Shown: positions 14,846-24,207, counted from the first letter of the stretch. The stretch: 25,197 bases of DNA from Lachnospiraceae bacterium (GCA_009774535.1 VSNY01000049.1:1-25197); one strand, 5' to 3'. Notes: a model not told the origin generated them from the sequence alone. Numbers and translations are program-made.

Positions 14846-16875
14846 AGAAAGCAGATGTGGGCGTTGCCCTCTACCTACTGGCAGCGGTCGTATTCTTTAT
14901 TGTGCCGATCCCAAACCAGCTGTTGGACGTGATGCTGGCGCTGAATATCTCCCTGGCGTTGGTCGTATTGTTCAACTGCCTGTTTGTGCAGGAAGTCCTG
15001 GATATGTCTTTTTTCCCGACTTTGCTGCTGTTTACGACGATCTTTCGGATCGCATTGAACGTATCTTCCACGAGGCTTATTTTAACAACCGGCGATCCTG
15101 GAAATGTCGTTGCGACGTTTGGGGCGTTTGTGGGCGGCAATGATATTATTGTCGGTGCGATCGTCTTTATTATTCTGGTTATTATTCAGTTTGTAGTTAT
15201 TAATAAAGGTTCGGAACGTGTATCCGAAGTAACGGCGCGTTTTACGTTGGACGCTATGCCTGGTAAACAGATGGCGATCGACGCGGACTTAAATACAGGC
15301 GCCATTGATGACAGGGAAGCGAGAAACCGCCGGGAGAAGATCCAGATGGAATCCGCGTTTTTCGGTTCTATGGATGGTGCGACCAAGTACGTGAAAGGGG
15401 ATGCGGCTGCAGGTCTTCTTGTTACAGGCATTAACCTGATCGGCGGAACCGTGATGGGTATGACGCGTCAGGGGTTAGAAGCAGGGGAAGCGCTGCAAAA
15501 ATACGGTATTCTGACGATCGGTGATGGTCTGGCTTCGCAGATGCCGTCTTTAATGATCTCTCTTGCGACTGGTATCCTTGTAACGAAGGCTTCCAAAGAA
15601 GCGGATTTCAGCGATGTGCTGGTGTCACAGCTGTTCGGTATCCCGAAGGTGCTGTATCTGGTTGGCATTACGCTGGCTTTTCTGGGTATTACGACTCCGC
15701 TGAATACGGTATTGTTTATCGCGTTCGGCCTTGTCTATCTGATTGTCGGCAAAACGATTGATAAAAGCATGGCAGTGGAAGCGATTGAAGAAGAAACGAC
15801 GCAGGCGGAGGAAGAAGCCGAAGAGATCCGCAAGCCTGAAAATGTGGTGTCCTTGCTGCAGGTAGATCCGATCGAGCTGGAGTTTGGCTACGGAATTATA
15901 CCGCTTGCGGACGTGAATCAGGGCGGCGACCTGCTGGATCGTGTGGTGATGATCCGAAGGCAGATTGCGCTGGAGCTTGGTACGGTCGTGCCGATTATCC
16001 GTCTGCGCGATAACATTCAGCTGAATCCGAACCAGTATATTATTAAAATCAAAGGCATTCAGATTACAGAAGGCGAGATTTTATTTGACCATTATATGGC
16101 GATGAATCCGGGTTATGTAGAAGAAGAGATTACAGGTATCCCGACGTTTGAGCCGTCCTTCCATCTGCCGGCGATCTGGATTACCGAAAGCCAGAGGGAG
16201 CGCGCGGAGAGTCTGGGCTATACGGTTGTAGACCCGCCTTCGATTATTGCGACGCATCTGACGGAAATGATCCGCAGCCATATCGCGGAGCTGCTGACCA
16301 GACAGGATGTTCAGAACTTAATCGACAATGTCAAAGAAAACAATCCGGTGCTTGTCGAAGATCTGGTGCCGAAGCTGCTCGGTATTGGCGAGATCCAGAA
16401 GGTATTGCAGAACCTGCTTTCCGAAGGTATCTCTATCCGGGACCTGCTTACAATTTTTGAAACTCTTGCGGATCATGCGGCGACATCCCGGGATACGGAC
16501 GTGCTGACGGAATATACGAGACAGGCGTTAAAGCGGGCGATTTCCAACCGCTACTTTATGCCGAATGAAGCGACCAGCGTGATTACTTTAGATCCGAATA
16601 TTGAACAGGAGATTATGTCATCCGTAAAACAGACCGAGCAGGGCGCGTATTTAACCATCGACCCGGAACGGACGAAGTTAATTATGGCATCTGTGGAAGC
16701 AGAGATCTCCAAGCTGGAAAACCTGGGAAAAAACCCGATCGTTGTTACGTCACCGATTGTGCGTATGTATTTTAAAAAGATGACCGAAGAGTATTTTAAA
16801 GATCTGATCGTTGTGTCTTATAATGAAATAGATTCGAATGTGGAATTACAGTCAGTAGGGATGGTGACAGCATAA
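14842..16875 (+). CDS. flhA: Flagellar export gate protein FlhA
   Basis: FlhA forms the nine-subunit ring of the export gate; its cytoplasmic domain receives chaperone-substrate complexes. The 677-residue product has eight membrane segments in the first 310 residues or so, with the conserved loop FRIALNVSSTRLIL and then SEVTARFTLDAMPGKQMAID, EARNRREKIQMESAFFGSMDG and GTVMGM. The cytoplasmic part (about 330-677) has the usual SGLVDPPSII-like site, here YTVVDPPSIIATHLTE. Length is typical. ATG 14842 is chosen because AAAGGTGGGAT lies just upstream; GTG 14827 overlaps that site. The start overlaps the stop of a small upstream ORF. Confidence 0.97.
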   Translation: MKKADVGVALYLLAAVVFFIVPIPNQLLDVMLALNISLALVVLFNCLFVQEVLDMSFFPTLLLFTTIFRIALNVSSTRLILTTGDPGNVVATFGAFVGGNDIIVGAIVFIILVIIQFVVINKGSERVSEVTARFTLDAMPGKQMAIDADLNTGAIDDREARNRREKIQMESAFFGSMDGATKYVKGDAAAGLLVTGINLIGGTVMGMTRQGLEAGEALQKYGILTIGDGLASQMPSLMISLATGILVTKASKEADFSDVLVSQLFGIPKVLYLVGITLAFLGITTPLNTVLFIAFGLVYLIVGKTIDKSMAVEAIEEETTQAEEEAEEIRKPENVVSLLQVDPIELEFGYGIIPLADVNQGGDLLDRVVMIRRQIALELGTVVPIIRLRDNIQLNPNQYIIKIKGIQITEGEILFDHYMAMNPGYVEEEITGIPTFEPSFHLPAIWITESQRERAESLGYTVVDPPSIIATHLTEMIRSHIAELLTRQDVQNLIDNVKENNPVLVEDLVPKLLGIGEIQKVLQNLLSEGISIRDLLTIFETLADHAATSRDTDVLTEYTRQALKRAISNRYFMPNEATSVITLDPNIEQEIMSSVKQTEQGAYLTIDPERTKLIMASVEAEISKLENLGKNPIVVTSPIVRMYFKKMTEEYFKDLIVVSYNEIDSNVELQSVGMVTA

Positions 16876-18159
16876 ATGACAATAACAAAATTTCAGGGCA
16901 GGACTGAGAGCGAGGCGATCGAAAAAGCAAAAAAAGAAATGGGGCCGGACGTCGTAATTATGAGTGTAAAAACAGTTAAGCCAAAAGGCGTCTTCCGTGC
17001 TTTTAAAGGAATCGCGTATGAAGTAACGGCTGCTCTTGAAGAGAATGAACTGGACAAGGTCCATGCATCTGCACAAAAAGAAGCGGTGCAGATGAAAAAG
17101 CCGGAAAGTATTAATCTGACTGCGGATGAAAATATCCGCATTCCGGTTACGCAGACGAATGTGCCGGAAGAAAAAGCGGTGCCTGTACAAGTGCAGCAGC
17201 AACAGGCAGAACAGGAGCCGCAGGAATTTTCAAAACCGCCCCAGCCTTCGCAAAGTGCGATTGAAGAACGGTTAGACAGTTTGCAGAGTCTTTTGGAAGA
17301 CCGGATATCGGCGGAGAAAAAAAATCAGGAGGATGGCATGGACGGCGCAAATGGCCAGGCACAGGAAGGGTTTTCTTTTGTAAAAATGCTTTACCAGACA
17401 CTTTTGGATAATGAAGTAGATGAAAAATACGCCAACCAGATTTTAGATGAACTGGAAAAGATTTCCAGCAAGGGAAATAATATCGATTATATCCTGTCCC
17501 ATATTTACCAGAAACTTGTGTTGAAATTCGGCCAGCCAAAGCCGATCGAATTCCAAAATGCGAAACCGACCGTTGCTTTTTTTATCGGCCCGACAGGCGT
17601 CGGCAAGACGACTACGATTGCAAAGGTAGCATCCCGCTATAAAGTGGATGAAGGAAAAAAAGTAGCATTTTTAACGGCAGATACTTACCGGATTGCAGCG
17701 ACAGAGCAGCTTCGGACGTATGCGAATATTCTGGATATGCCGCTGACGATCGTATATTCCTCAGAAGAGATTAACGATGCGGTAAACGAACTGTCAGAAT
17801 ACGATCTGATCCTTGTAGATACTGCAGGATTTTCACATAAAAACGCCGTACAGTGTGAGGATGTGAAGAAGCTGATCGGCGGGTTGTCCGCGGATCATAA
17901 GACAGAGGTATATCTGGTCTTAAGCGCAACTACCAAATACCGGGATCTGCAGGATATGAGCAATATTTACCAGACCATTGCAGATTATAAGCTGATCTTT
18001 ACCAAGCTGGATGAGACCTCATGTTACGGCAACCTGTTGAATATCCACTTATATTCGGGAGCAGATTTATCCTATGCGACTTATGGACAGAATGTCCCGG
18101 ATGATATTGAGGTATTCGATACACAAAAGATCGTAAAGAAATTACTTGGAGGGGATTGA
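16876..18159 (+). CDS. flhF: Flagellar placement GTPase FlhF
   Basis: FlhF is an SRP-type GTPase that helps decide where flagella are built. The 427-residue product has the N-terminal basic domain (TITKFQGRTESEAIEKAKKE), a long Gln/Glu/Pro-rich linker at about 75-130, a helical N domain and a C-terminal G domain. G-domain motifs are GPTGVGKTTT (238-247), TADTYRIAATEQLRTYA, VDTAG at 314-318 and TKLDE at 376-380. It is longer than B. subtilis FlhF (366), mainly through the linker. The start ATG directly follows the flhA stop (TAAATG). It pairs with flhG next door. Confidence 0.95.
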   Translation: MTITKFQGRTESEAIEKAKKEMGPDVVIMSVKTVKPKGVFRAFKGIAYEVTAALEENELDKVHASAQKEAVQMKKPESINLTADENIRIPVTQTNVPEEKAVPVQVQQQQAEQEPQEFSKPPQPSQSAIEERLDSLQSLLEDRISAEKKNQEDGMDGANGQAQEGFSFVKMLYQTLLDNEVDEKYANQILDELEKISSKGNNIDYILSHIYQKLVLKFGQPKPIEFQNAKPTVAFFIGPTGVGKTTTIAKVASRYKVDEGKKVAFLTADTYRIAATEQLRTYANILDMPLTIVYSSEEINDAVNELSEYDLILVDTAGFSHKNAVQCEDVKKLIGGLSADHKTEVYLVLSATTKYRDLQDMSNIYQTIADYKLIFTKLDETSCYGNLLNIHLYSGADLSYATYGQNVPDDIEVFDTQKIVKKLLGGD

Positions 18160-18163
18160 GTAT

Positions 18164-19033
18164 ATGGATCAGGCAGAACAACTGAGAAACATGGTAAAAT
18201 CAAAGCAGCCCCGTTCTGTATCCAAAGCAAGGGTTATCACAATCACAAGTGGTAAGGGCGGGGTTGGAAAATCCAATATTGCGGTAAATCTTGCTGTCCA
18301 GCTGCGCAGGCTTGGGAAAAGAGTGATCATTTTTGATGCGGATATGGGTCTTGCAAATGTTGAGGTTATGTTTGGCGCAATCCCGAAATATAATCTAAGT
18401 GATATGATATACCATGGTAAGAAACTCAAGGAGATCATTACAGAAGGCCCGATGGAGATTGGATTTATTTCCGGAGGGAACGGGATCACCGGGATGAATA
18501 ATCTTACAAAGAACCAGCTTTCACGATTAGTGAACAATTTAAACGAACTGGATGAACTGACCGATTTTATATTAATCGACACCGGGGCTGGAATTGCCAA
18601 TAATGTGATGGAATTCGTATCTTCAAGCCCTGAAGTGCTGCTTGTGCTGACGCCGGAACCAAGCTCCCTGACTGATTCTTATTCATTGATCAAGGCGCTG
18701 TACGGCAATCCAGGATTTGCGCGGCACAATACGAATATTGAAGTAGTCGTTAACCGGACGGTATCTTCGGATGACGGGCAGCTGGTGTACGATAAGCTTA
18801 GTTCTGTAATTTCTAAGTTTCTCCAGGGGGAAGTTCATTTTTTTGGAACGATTCCGCAGGACGGACTGCTGGAAAAATCCGTACGTGCGCAAAAGATTGT
18901 TTCTTTGGCTGTACCGAACGCAAGGTCAGCAAAGGCGTTTGAACGTCTCGCGCAGAGCCTGATTGACGGAGAACCGAACATCGAGCCGGACCGTCAGGGA
19001 ATCAGGGAATTGTTTTATAACTTTTTTAAATAG
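18164..19033 (+). CDS. flhG: Flagellar number regulator FlhG (YlxH/MinD-like ATPase)
   Basis: FlhG is a MinD/ParA-type ATPase that limits flagellar number or pattern and stimulates FlhF. The N-terminal DQAEQLR motif (residues 2-8) is the FlhF-activating helix known in this family. The deviant Walker A GKGGVGKS (30-37) with signature Lys31 and the DADMGLANVEVMFG stretch at 58-71 are intact. The region LIDTGAGIANNVMEF is the Walker B/switch part. The start at ATG 18164 is set by GGAGGGG at 18148-18154, located in the flhF 3' end; a TTG at 18146 is in frame but sits on that site. The 289-residue length is usual. Confidence 0.95.
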   Translation: MDQAEQLRNMVKSKQPRSVSKARVITITSGKGGVGKSNIAVNLAVQLRRLGKRVIIFDADMGLANVEVMFGAIPKYNLSDMIYHGKKLKEIITEGPMEIGFISGGNGITGMNNLTKNQLSRLVNNLNELDELTDFILIDTGAGIANNVMEFVSSSPEVLLVLTPEPSSLTDSYSLIKALYGNPGFARHNTNIEVVVNRTVSSDDGQLVYDKLSSVISKFLQGEVHFFGTIPQDGLLEKSVRAQKIVSLAVPNARSAKAFERLAQSLIDGEPNIEPDRQGIRELFYNFFK

Positions 19034-19100
19034 AAAGCCGCTATATTTTTGACGAAGGACGTAAACATCAAATAAACAGAGAAAGAAGTTTTGATGCATT

Positions 19101-20381
19101 ATGAAAAAAAATATTTTAGTTGTAGATGACTCTGCACTCATGAGAAGGGCTATTTGTGATATAATCAATTCAAGTAATGAGTATGAAGCAACAGATACCG
19201 GCAGGGACGGGCTGGACGCATATGAGAAAATCAAAGCTAACAGCTACGACGCCGTACTTTTGGATATTAATATGCCAAGGATGAATGGACTGGAGCTTCT
19301 GCAAAAATTGCAAAAAGAGAATATTCGTGTAACGGTTGTAGTCGTTAGTTCGCTCGCGAAAGAAGATGCAAAGATTACGATCCAGGCTATGGAGTACGGG
19401 GCAGTCGATTTTATTACCAAGCCGGAAAATATCATTGAAGCGAAGGGAATCCAGTTTCGTGATAATTTAACCCGCCTGTTAGATTCCGTACTGCCGCAGA
19501 TGAAAGGAAGGGCGTCTTCCGCACTGGCAAAGCCGTCTGCAGCTTCGGCATCTGCCGCCGCAAAGCCGTCTGCGGCATCCGCGGCTGCCGCCGCAAAGCC
19601 ATCTGCAGCCGCCGCGGCAGCTTCGGCCGCCGCCGCAAAGTCGTCTGTAGCGGCCGCCGCCGCAAAAACATCACTGCTGTCAGCTGCGCGTTCTACAGCG
19701 CCAGGCTCAAAAGCGGCTGCCGGTACGCCGGCAGGTCAGACAGGCGCAGGAGCAGCAGGCAGTACGCGAACCGTACCGCGCAAGGCGTCATCCGGCGGCG
19801 GAAAGAAGCTGATTGCGCTGGCATGTTCCACCGGCGGGCCGAAATCGCTGCAGAGCGTAATTCCGTATCTGGAAAAAAATATGGACGCGCCGATGGTGCT
19901 TGTGCAGCATATGCCGATCGGATTTACGAAGTCCATGGCGGAACGCTTAAACGAACTGAGTAAAGTGCAGGTTAAGGAAGCAGAAGAAAACGATGTGCTG
20001 AAAAAAGGCTGGGTCTATGTAGCGCCGGGCGGCTATCATTTGGAAGTCGTAGCTGCGAAAGACGGTACACATAAGATTCATCTGTCGGATGCACCGGCGA
20101 TCGGCGGGCTCAGGCCCTGTGCAAATGTTATGTACCGTTCTTTAAAGCGCTGTACGTATGATGAAATTGTCTGCGTAGTTTTGACTGGCATGGGTGCGGA
20201 CGGGACAGACGGCATCCGGGAACTGAACCGGGCAAAGCCGATTTACGTGATTGCCCAGGACGAACCGACCTGCGTGGTTTACGGCATGCCGAAAGCAATT
20301 GCGGAGGCAGGGCTTGTGGATGAAGTGGTACCGCTTACGAATATTCCCAAACGAATTATTAATCAAGTGGGGGTAAAATAA
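19101..20381 (+). CDS. cheB: Chemoreceptor methylesterase/deamidase CheB
   Basis: CheB removes methyl groups from receptor glutamates when phosphorylated by CheA, giving adaptation. The receiver domain (1-130) has the acidic pair in VVDDSALMRR, Asp55 in LLDINMPRMNG and Lys108 in TKPEN. The methylesterase domain (234-426) has the triad Ser243 (ACSTGGPKSL), His270 (VQHMP) and Asp367 (LTGMGADGTDG). At 426 residues it exceeds E. coli CheB (349). The cause is a linker at about 134-233, largely Ala, Ser, Pro and Lys, built from tandem AKPSAA units. The ribosome site is weak (GAAAGAAG at 12 bases). Both domains are intact, so it should be active. Confidence 0.95.
   Translation: MKKNILVVDDSALMRRAICDIINSSNEYEATDTGRDGLDAYEKIKANSYDAVLLDINMPRMNGLELLQKLQKENIRVTVVVVSSLAKEDAKITIQAMEYGAVDFITKPENIIEAKGIQFRDNLTRLLDSVLPQMKGRASSALAKPSAASASAAAKPSAASAAAAAKPSAAAAAASAAAAKSSVAAAAAKTSLLSAARSTAPGSKAAAGTPAGQTGAGAAGSTRTVPRKASSGGGKKLIALACSTGGPKSLQSVIPYLEKNMDAPMVLVQHMPIGFTKSMAERLNELSKVQVKEAEENDVLKKGWVYVAPGGYHLEVVAAKDGTHKIHLSDAPAIGGLRPCANVMYRSLKRCTYDEIVCVVLTGMGADGTDGIRELNRAKPIYVIAQDEPTCVVYGMPKAIAEAGLVDEVVPLTNIPKRIINQVGVK
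19527..19664 (+). repeat. Ala-rich tandem repeat in the cheB linker
   Basis: Four units start GCAAAG and encode AKPSAASASAA, AKPSAASAAAA, AKPSAAAAAASAAA and AKSSVAAAAA (residues 143-188). The first two are both 33 bases; the third is 42 and the fourth 30. The tract is dominated by GCC/GCG/GCA and is locally far richer in GC than the rest of cheB. All length differences are multiples of three. Confidence 0.85.
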
Positions 20382-20382
20382 G

Positions 20383-22488
20383 ATGGATGTAAGTCAGTAT
20401 CTGGAGATTTTTATTGATGAGACAGCAGAGCATATCCAAAGCCTGAGCGATAATATTATGGCGCTGGAAAATGAACCGGAAGACCATGACGTAATCAATG
20501 AGATTTTCCGCGCGGCCCATTCGTTAAAGGGGATGGCCGGTACGATGGGCTTTAAGCGCATGCAGCATCTGACGCACGATATGGAAAATGTATTCCAGGA
20601 AGTGCGCAACGATAAGATCAAGGTGAACGGGGATATTATCGATGTGCTGTTCCAGTGCCTGGATGCGATTGAAGGATATTTGAATATTATCAAAGAAACG
20701 TCGGACGAAGGCACGAACGATAACGAAGGGATTATTGCGTCGCTCAACGGGATCTTAAACGGCGGCATGGCGCCTGCGCCAAAGGAAGAAAAGCCTGCGC
20801 CGCAGCCGGAAGCGGCAGCGGACGACAGCTATGAAAAGAAATATCTGGAGATCGCGCTTTCGGAAAATGAGCAGGATGCTTTGAAAAACGCGGAAGACAG
20901 CGGAAAGGTGCTGTTTGGATTTACCGTCTATGTACAAAAAGAATGTTTGTTAAAGGCAGCAAGGGCATTTCTTGTATTTAAGGCTGTGGAAGAATACGGC
21001 GAGATTTTAATTTATGATCCGGGCGCACAGGATATTGAAGATGAAAAATTTGATCTGGATTTCAGCTTTCTTATGTCTGCGGATGAAGAAGGAGTAGATA
21101 AATTCCTGTCTGCAGCCAAAGCGGTATCTGAGATTGAAGAAGTCGTTGGTGAACAGCTCAAATTCGAGACGCTTGTGGAAGGCCGGCATAAGAGTACACA
21201 GCTGGAAAAACCGGCGGCACAGGAACAAACTGCTCCGGCGGCGGTTCCTTTAGCCGCAGCAAAAGAAGAACAGCCGAAAGCGGCGAATACCGCGGCGGCG
21301 AAAGGAAAGCCGGTGAATAAGCCAGTGGCAAACCGTACAGTTCGTGTAGATATTGAAAAATTAGATGCGCTGATGAATCAGGTCAGCGAGCTGATTATCG
21401 CAAAGAACAGCCTTGTATCGATTAGTTCGAGTGATTCCGGGGACGGGACGCAGAGCCAGTCGTTCCGCGATCAGATCGAATATCTGGAGCGTATTACGAC
21501 GAGCCTGCACGAGTCAGTTATGAAGGCCAGAATGGTGCCGATTGAAAGCGTTGTGGCAAAATTCCCGCGTATGATTCGTGATTTATCGCGTAAACTGGAT
21601 AAGAAGATGGAATTGTATATGTCCGGGGAAGATACCGAGCTGGACCGTACCGTTGTCGATCAGATCGGTGATCCGCTGCAGCATCTGCTGCGGAATTCAG
21701 CGGATCACGGGCTGGAAAGCGCGGAGCTTCGTAAGGAAAGAGGCAAGCCGGAAGTCGGTTCCATTAATTTAAAGGCATACCAGGAAGGCAATAATGTTGT
21801 AATCGAAGTCGGGGACGACGGCAACGGGATCGATACGGAACATGTCAAACGCAAGGCCATCGAGCGCGGCCTGGTAACACCGGAACAGGCAGAGAACTTA
21901 AGCCAGAAGGAAATTATTGATTTTCTGTTTATGCCAAGTTTTTCGATGGCAAAGAAAATTACAGATGTATCCGGCAGGGGCGTTGGTCTGGATGTTGTAA
22001 AATCCAATATTGAAACACTGGGCGGCGATGTGGAAGTAAAAAGCAAGCTTGGAGAAGGCTCGACCTTTATTGTGCGCCTGCCTCTGACGCTGGCGATTAT
22101 CCAGGCGCTGTTAGTGGAAGTACATAATGAACTGTTTGCGATTGCGCTTGGTTCCATTATTACGATCGAAGATGTTCCGGTATCCGAGATCAAATACGTA
22201 CAAGCAGAAGAAGTGATTAACCTGCGCGGCAATGTCATTCCTTTGATCCGTTTAAATCAGATTCTGGATATTGAAGAGCCGGAAGTGGCGCCGGAAAGCT
22301 TGACTGTTGTAATTGTAAACAAAGGAGAAAAGCAGGCCGGACTTGTCGTTGACAATTTGCTCGGACAACAGGAGATCGTTATCAAATCATTAGGTAAATT
22401 TATCAGCAACAGCAAGATTATCAGCGGCGCGACGATTCTTGGCGACGGCGAGATCGCTCTGATTCTGGATGTAAATACGTTGATGTAA
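20383..22488 (+). CDS. cheA: Chemotaxis histidine kinase CheA
   Basis: CheA is the receptor-coupled kinase that phosphorylates CheY and CheB. All five domains are visible in 701 residues. The HPt domain has His46 (FRAAHSLKGMAGTMG). A CheY/CheB-binding P2 domain lies at about 175-270. A dimerisation domain covers about 326-395. The ATPase domain has the N box HLLRNSADHG (434-443), DDGNGID (478-484) and GRGVGLD (531-537). The CheW-like P5 domain covers about 565-701. Ala/Pro/Lys-rich linkers separate P1-P2 and P2-P3. The start lies one base after the cheB stop, with GTGGGGG inside cheB. Residues needed for catalysis are present. Confidence 0.97.
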   Translation: MDVSQYLEIFIDETAEHIQSLSDNIMALENEPEDHDVINEIFRAAHSLKGMAGTMGFKRMQHLTHDMENVFQEVRNDKIKVNGDIIDVLFQCLDAIEGYLNIIKETSDEGTNDNEGIIASLNGILNGGMAPAPKEEKPAPQPEAAADDSYEKKYLEIALSENEQDALKNAEDSGKVLFGFTVYVQKECLLKAARAFLVFKAVEEYGEILIYDPGAQDIEDEKFDLDFSFLMSADEEGVDKFLSAAKAVSEIEEVVGEQLKFETLVEGRHKSTQLEKPAAQEQTAPAAVPLAAAKEEQPKAANTAAAKGKPVNKPVANRTVRVDIEKLDALMNQVSELIIAKNSLVSISSSDSGDGTQSQSFRDQIEYLERITTSLHESVMKARMVPIESVVAKFPRMIRDLSRKLDKKMELYMSGEDTELDRTVVDQIGDPLQHLLRNSADHGLESAELRKERGKPEVGSINLKAYQEGNNVVIEVGDDGNGIDTEHVKRKAIERGLVTPEQAENLSQKEIIDFLFMPSFSMAKKITDVSGRGVGLDVVKSNIETLGGDVEVKSKLGEGSTFIVRLPLTLAIIQALLVEVHNELFAIALGSIITIEDVPVSEIKYVQAEEVINLRGNVIPLIRLNQILDIEEPEVAPESLTVVIVNKGEKQAGLVVDNLLGQQEIVIKSLGKFISNSKIISGATILGDGEIALILDVNTLM

Positions 22489-22502
22489 GGGAGGTGCCAC
22501 AC

Positions 22503-22967
22503 GTGGAATATATCGGAGGAGTTACAGAAGAAACGAAAAAGCAGTATATTGTTGTCAAGATCGGCAGCGAGCAGTACGGGATCGATATCAGCTATATTGA
22601 CAACATTGTAAGGATGCAGAAAATCACAAGGGTGCCGACCTCGCAGTTTTATTTTAAAGGAGTGATCAACCTGCGCGGGGAAGTTATTCCGGTTATGAGC
22701 ATCCGCAGGAAAATGGGGCTGGAAGATGATGTCTATACAGGCGCGTCACGTATTATTATTTTGAAATTTGAACAAAAGGACGCATTGGGGATTGTTGTAG
22801 ATGAAGTAAAGGAAGTCATCAACCTGGGGCCGGACGAGATTGACAAGCTGTCCCACAGTTCACGGGAAGCAAAGGAGATGTTTATCAACGGCATCGGCAA
22901 AAACGGGGATGAATTGGTTTCTTTATTTGATATCAACGCAATTATTGATGAACATGAGACGGTATAG
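22503..22967 (+). CDS. cheW: Chemotaxis coupling protein CheW
   Basis: CheW links receptors to CheA. The 154-residue product is a single CheW domain: YIVVKIGSEQYGIDISYIDN, the receptor-binding stretch FKGVINLRGEVIPVMSIRRK, then LGIVVDEVKEVINL. The GTG at 22503 is preferred because AAGGGAGG at 22487-22494 lies eight bases upstream; a GTG at 22494 would sit on that site. It follows cheA by 14 bases. No extra domain (such as the CheV receiver) is attached. Confidence 0.96.
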   Translation: MEYIGGVTEETKKQYIVVKIGSEQYGIDISYIDNIVRMQKITRVPTSQFYFKGVINLRGEVIPVMSIRRKMGLEDDVYTGASRIIILKFEQKDALGIVVDEVKEVINLGPDEIDKLSHSSREAKEMFINGIGKNGDELVSLFDINAIIDEHETV

Positions 22968-23005
22968 GGGTCAGGGATACCGTGAGACGTACGGGCGTCT
23001 CACGG
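22959..23005 (+). promoter_or_regulatory. Two overlapping, mutually exclusive stem-loops between cheW and cheC
   Basis: ACCGTGAGACG at 22979-22989 pairs perfectly with CGTCTCACGGT at 22996-23006 (11 bp, 6-base loop). In addition ACGGTAT at 22959-22965, at the end of cheW, pairs with ATACCGT at 22977-22983, sharing bases with the first stem. Only one can form at a time. The larger stem is followed by TTCCTTCT, not a clean T-run. This could be an attenuator or an RNA processing site setting the cheC/cheD level, but function is inferred. Confidence 0.5.
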
Positions 23006-23041
23006 TTCCTTCTATCAACAGGAATGTGCAGGGAGAAATAT

Positions 23042-23662
23042 ATGGGCAAATTTACATTTGACGAAATAAACAGTATGTATTTTGACGTATTGAGGGAAAT
23101 CGGCAATATCGGAGCGGGCAATGCGACAACCGCGATTGCGACCATGTTAAATATCAAGCTGAATATGGAAGTTCCGAATGTCAAGCTGCTGGCGGTCCAG
23201 GATCTGAATACGGCAATTGGTTCGGAAGAAGAGGAGATTGTAGGTATTTATCTTGGCGTACAGGACGATATTGACGGCAGCCTGATGTTTTTGCTTAAAA
23301 TGGATGATGCGCATCGCTTGGTCAATCATTTATTGGCGAAAAGTCCGGAAAACAGAGATCCATTTGATGAAATGGCGATGTCTGCAATGAAAGAAATCGG
23401 AAATATTATTGCGGGTTCTTATCTTTCCGCGCTTTCTGCCATGACCAATTTAAAAATTTCACCGACAGTGCCTTATATTGCGGTCGATATGGCGGGAGCA
23501 ATTTTGAGCATTCCGGCGATCCAGTTTGGCCAGCTCGGAGACAATGCGCTGCTGATTGAGACGGCGTTTGGAGGAGATACGATGTTCGAGGGTTATTTCA
23601 TCCTTTTGCCAGAGCTGGATTCTTATGACAAGATCTTAGCGTCACTTGGAATCGTGCTTTAA
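23042..23662 (+). CDS. cheC: CheY-P phosphatase CheC
   Basis: CheC dephosphorylates CheY-P and partners with CheD in adaptation. The 206-residue product has both active-site motifs: Glu19/Asn22 in REIGNIGAGNA and Glu118/Asn121 in KEIGNIIAGS. Length and the pattern MNMLNIKLNMEVPNV-like, here MLNIKLNMEVPNV, are typical. The start is ATG 23042 with GGGAG six bases upstream; an in-frame ATG at 22982 would include non-conserved residues encoded by a stem-loop. It sits just before cheD, its binding partner, as in Bacillus and Thermotoga. Confidence 0.95.
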   Translation: MGKFTFDEINSMYFDVLREIGNIGAGNATTAIATMLNIKLNMEVPNVKLLAVQDLNTAIGSEEEEIVGIYLGVQDDIDGSLMFLLKMDDAHRLVNHLLAKSPENRDPFDEMAMSAMKEIGNIIAGSYLSALSAMTNLKISPTVPYIAVDMAGAILSIPAIQFGQLGDNALLIETAFGGDTMFEGYFILLPELDSYDKILASLGIVL

Positions 23663-23693
23663 ATGAAAAGTATAGCAGGGTGGGAGTGAAAAG

Positions 23694-24179
23694 ATGAGTC
23701 AGATGATAAAAGTTGGAATGGCGGACTTGAATATATGTAAAAGTCCGGATGCGATCACAACGCTGGGGCTTGGCTCCTGCATTGGGATCGCGCTTTATGA
23801 CCCGGTGACTAAGATCGGTGGTCTGGCGCATATTATGCTGCCGGACAGCACCAAGATCCGGAACAATTCCAATATTGCCAAATTTGCAGATACCGGCATA
23901 GTGGAACTGGTAAACCGGATGGTGCGGGCAGGGGCGAACAGGACGCGTATGGTAGCCAAAATAGCGGGCGGCGCAAAGATGTTTGAAGTAACCGGAACCG
24001 ATACGATTGGCAGTATCGGTGAGAAAAATGCGCTTGCTTCCAAGAAAAAGTTACGGGAGCTTGGCATCCGCCTGCTTGCAGAAGATACGGGGCTGAATTA
24101 CGGGCGTACGGTAGAGCTGCACTGCGATACGGGTGAATATTACATAAAATCGGTAGGAAAGCCATTAAAGATCATTTAA
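23694..24179 (+). CDS. cheD: Chemoreceptor glutamine deamidase CheD
   Basis: CheD converts specific receptor glutamines to glutamate and stimulates CheC. The 161-residue product has the catalytic Cys29 in TTLGLGSCIGI and His46 in GGLAHIMLP, with a nearby Thr (22/23) for the triad. The core RMVAKIAGGAKMF, then TDTIGSIGEKNA and the end GEYYIKSVGKPLKI are family features. GGTGGGAGTG precedes the ATG. The gene ends 28 bases before the next ORF. Confidence 0.96.
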   Translation: MSQMIKVGMADLNICKSPDAITTLGLGSCIGIALYDPVTKIGGLAHIMLPDSTKIRNNSNIAKFADTGIVELVNRMVRAGANRTRMVAKIAGGAKMFEVTGTDTIGSIGEKNALASKKKLRELGIRLLAEDTGLNYGRTVELHCDTGEYYIKSVGKPLKII

Positions 24180-24207
24180 AGTAATTCTAACAGGTTGGGG
24201 GAGTTTT

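Noticed and set aside
19049..19085. TTGACG before cheB as a -35 promoter element
   Set aside because: No acceptable -10 lies 16-18 bases downstream.
19527..19664. Regular repeats in cheB (and fliK, fliY) as a CRISPR-like array
   Set aside because: The units are adjacent or irregular, in frame within genes, and have no unique spacers.
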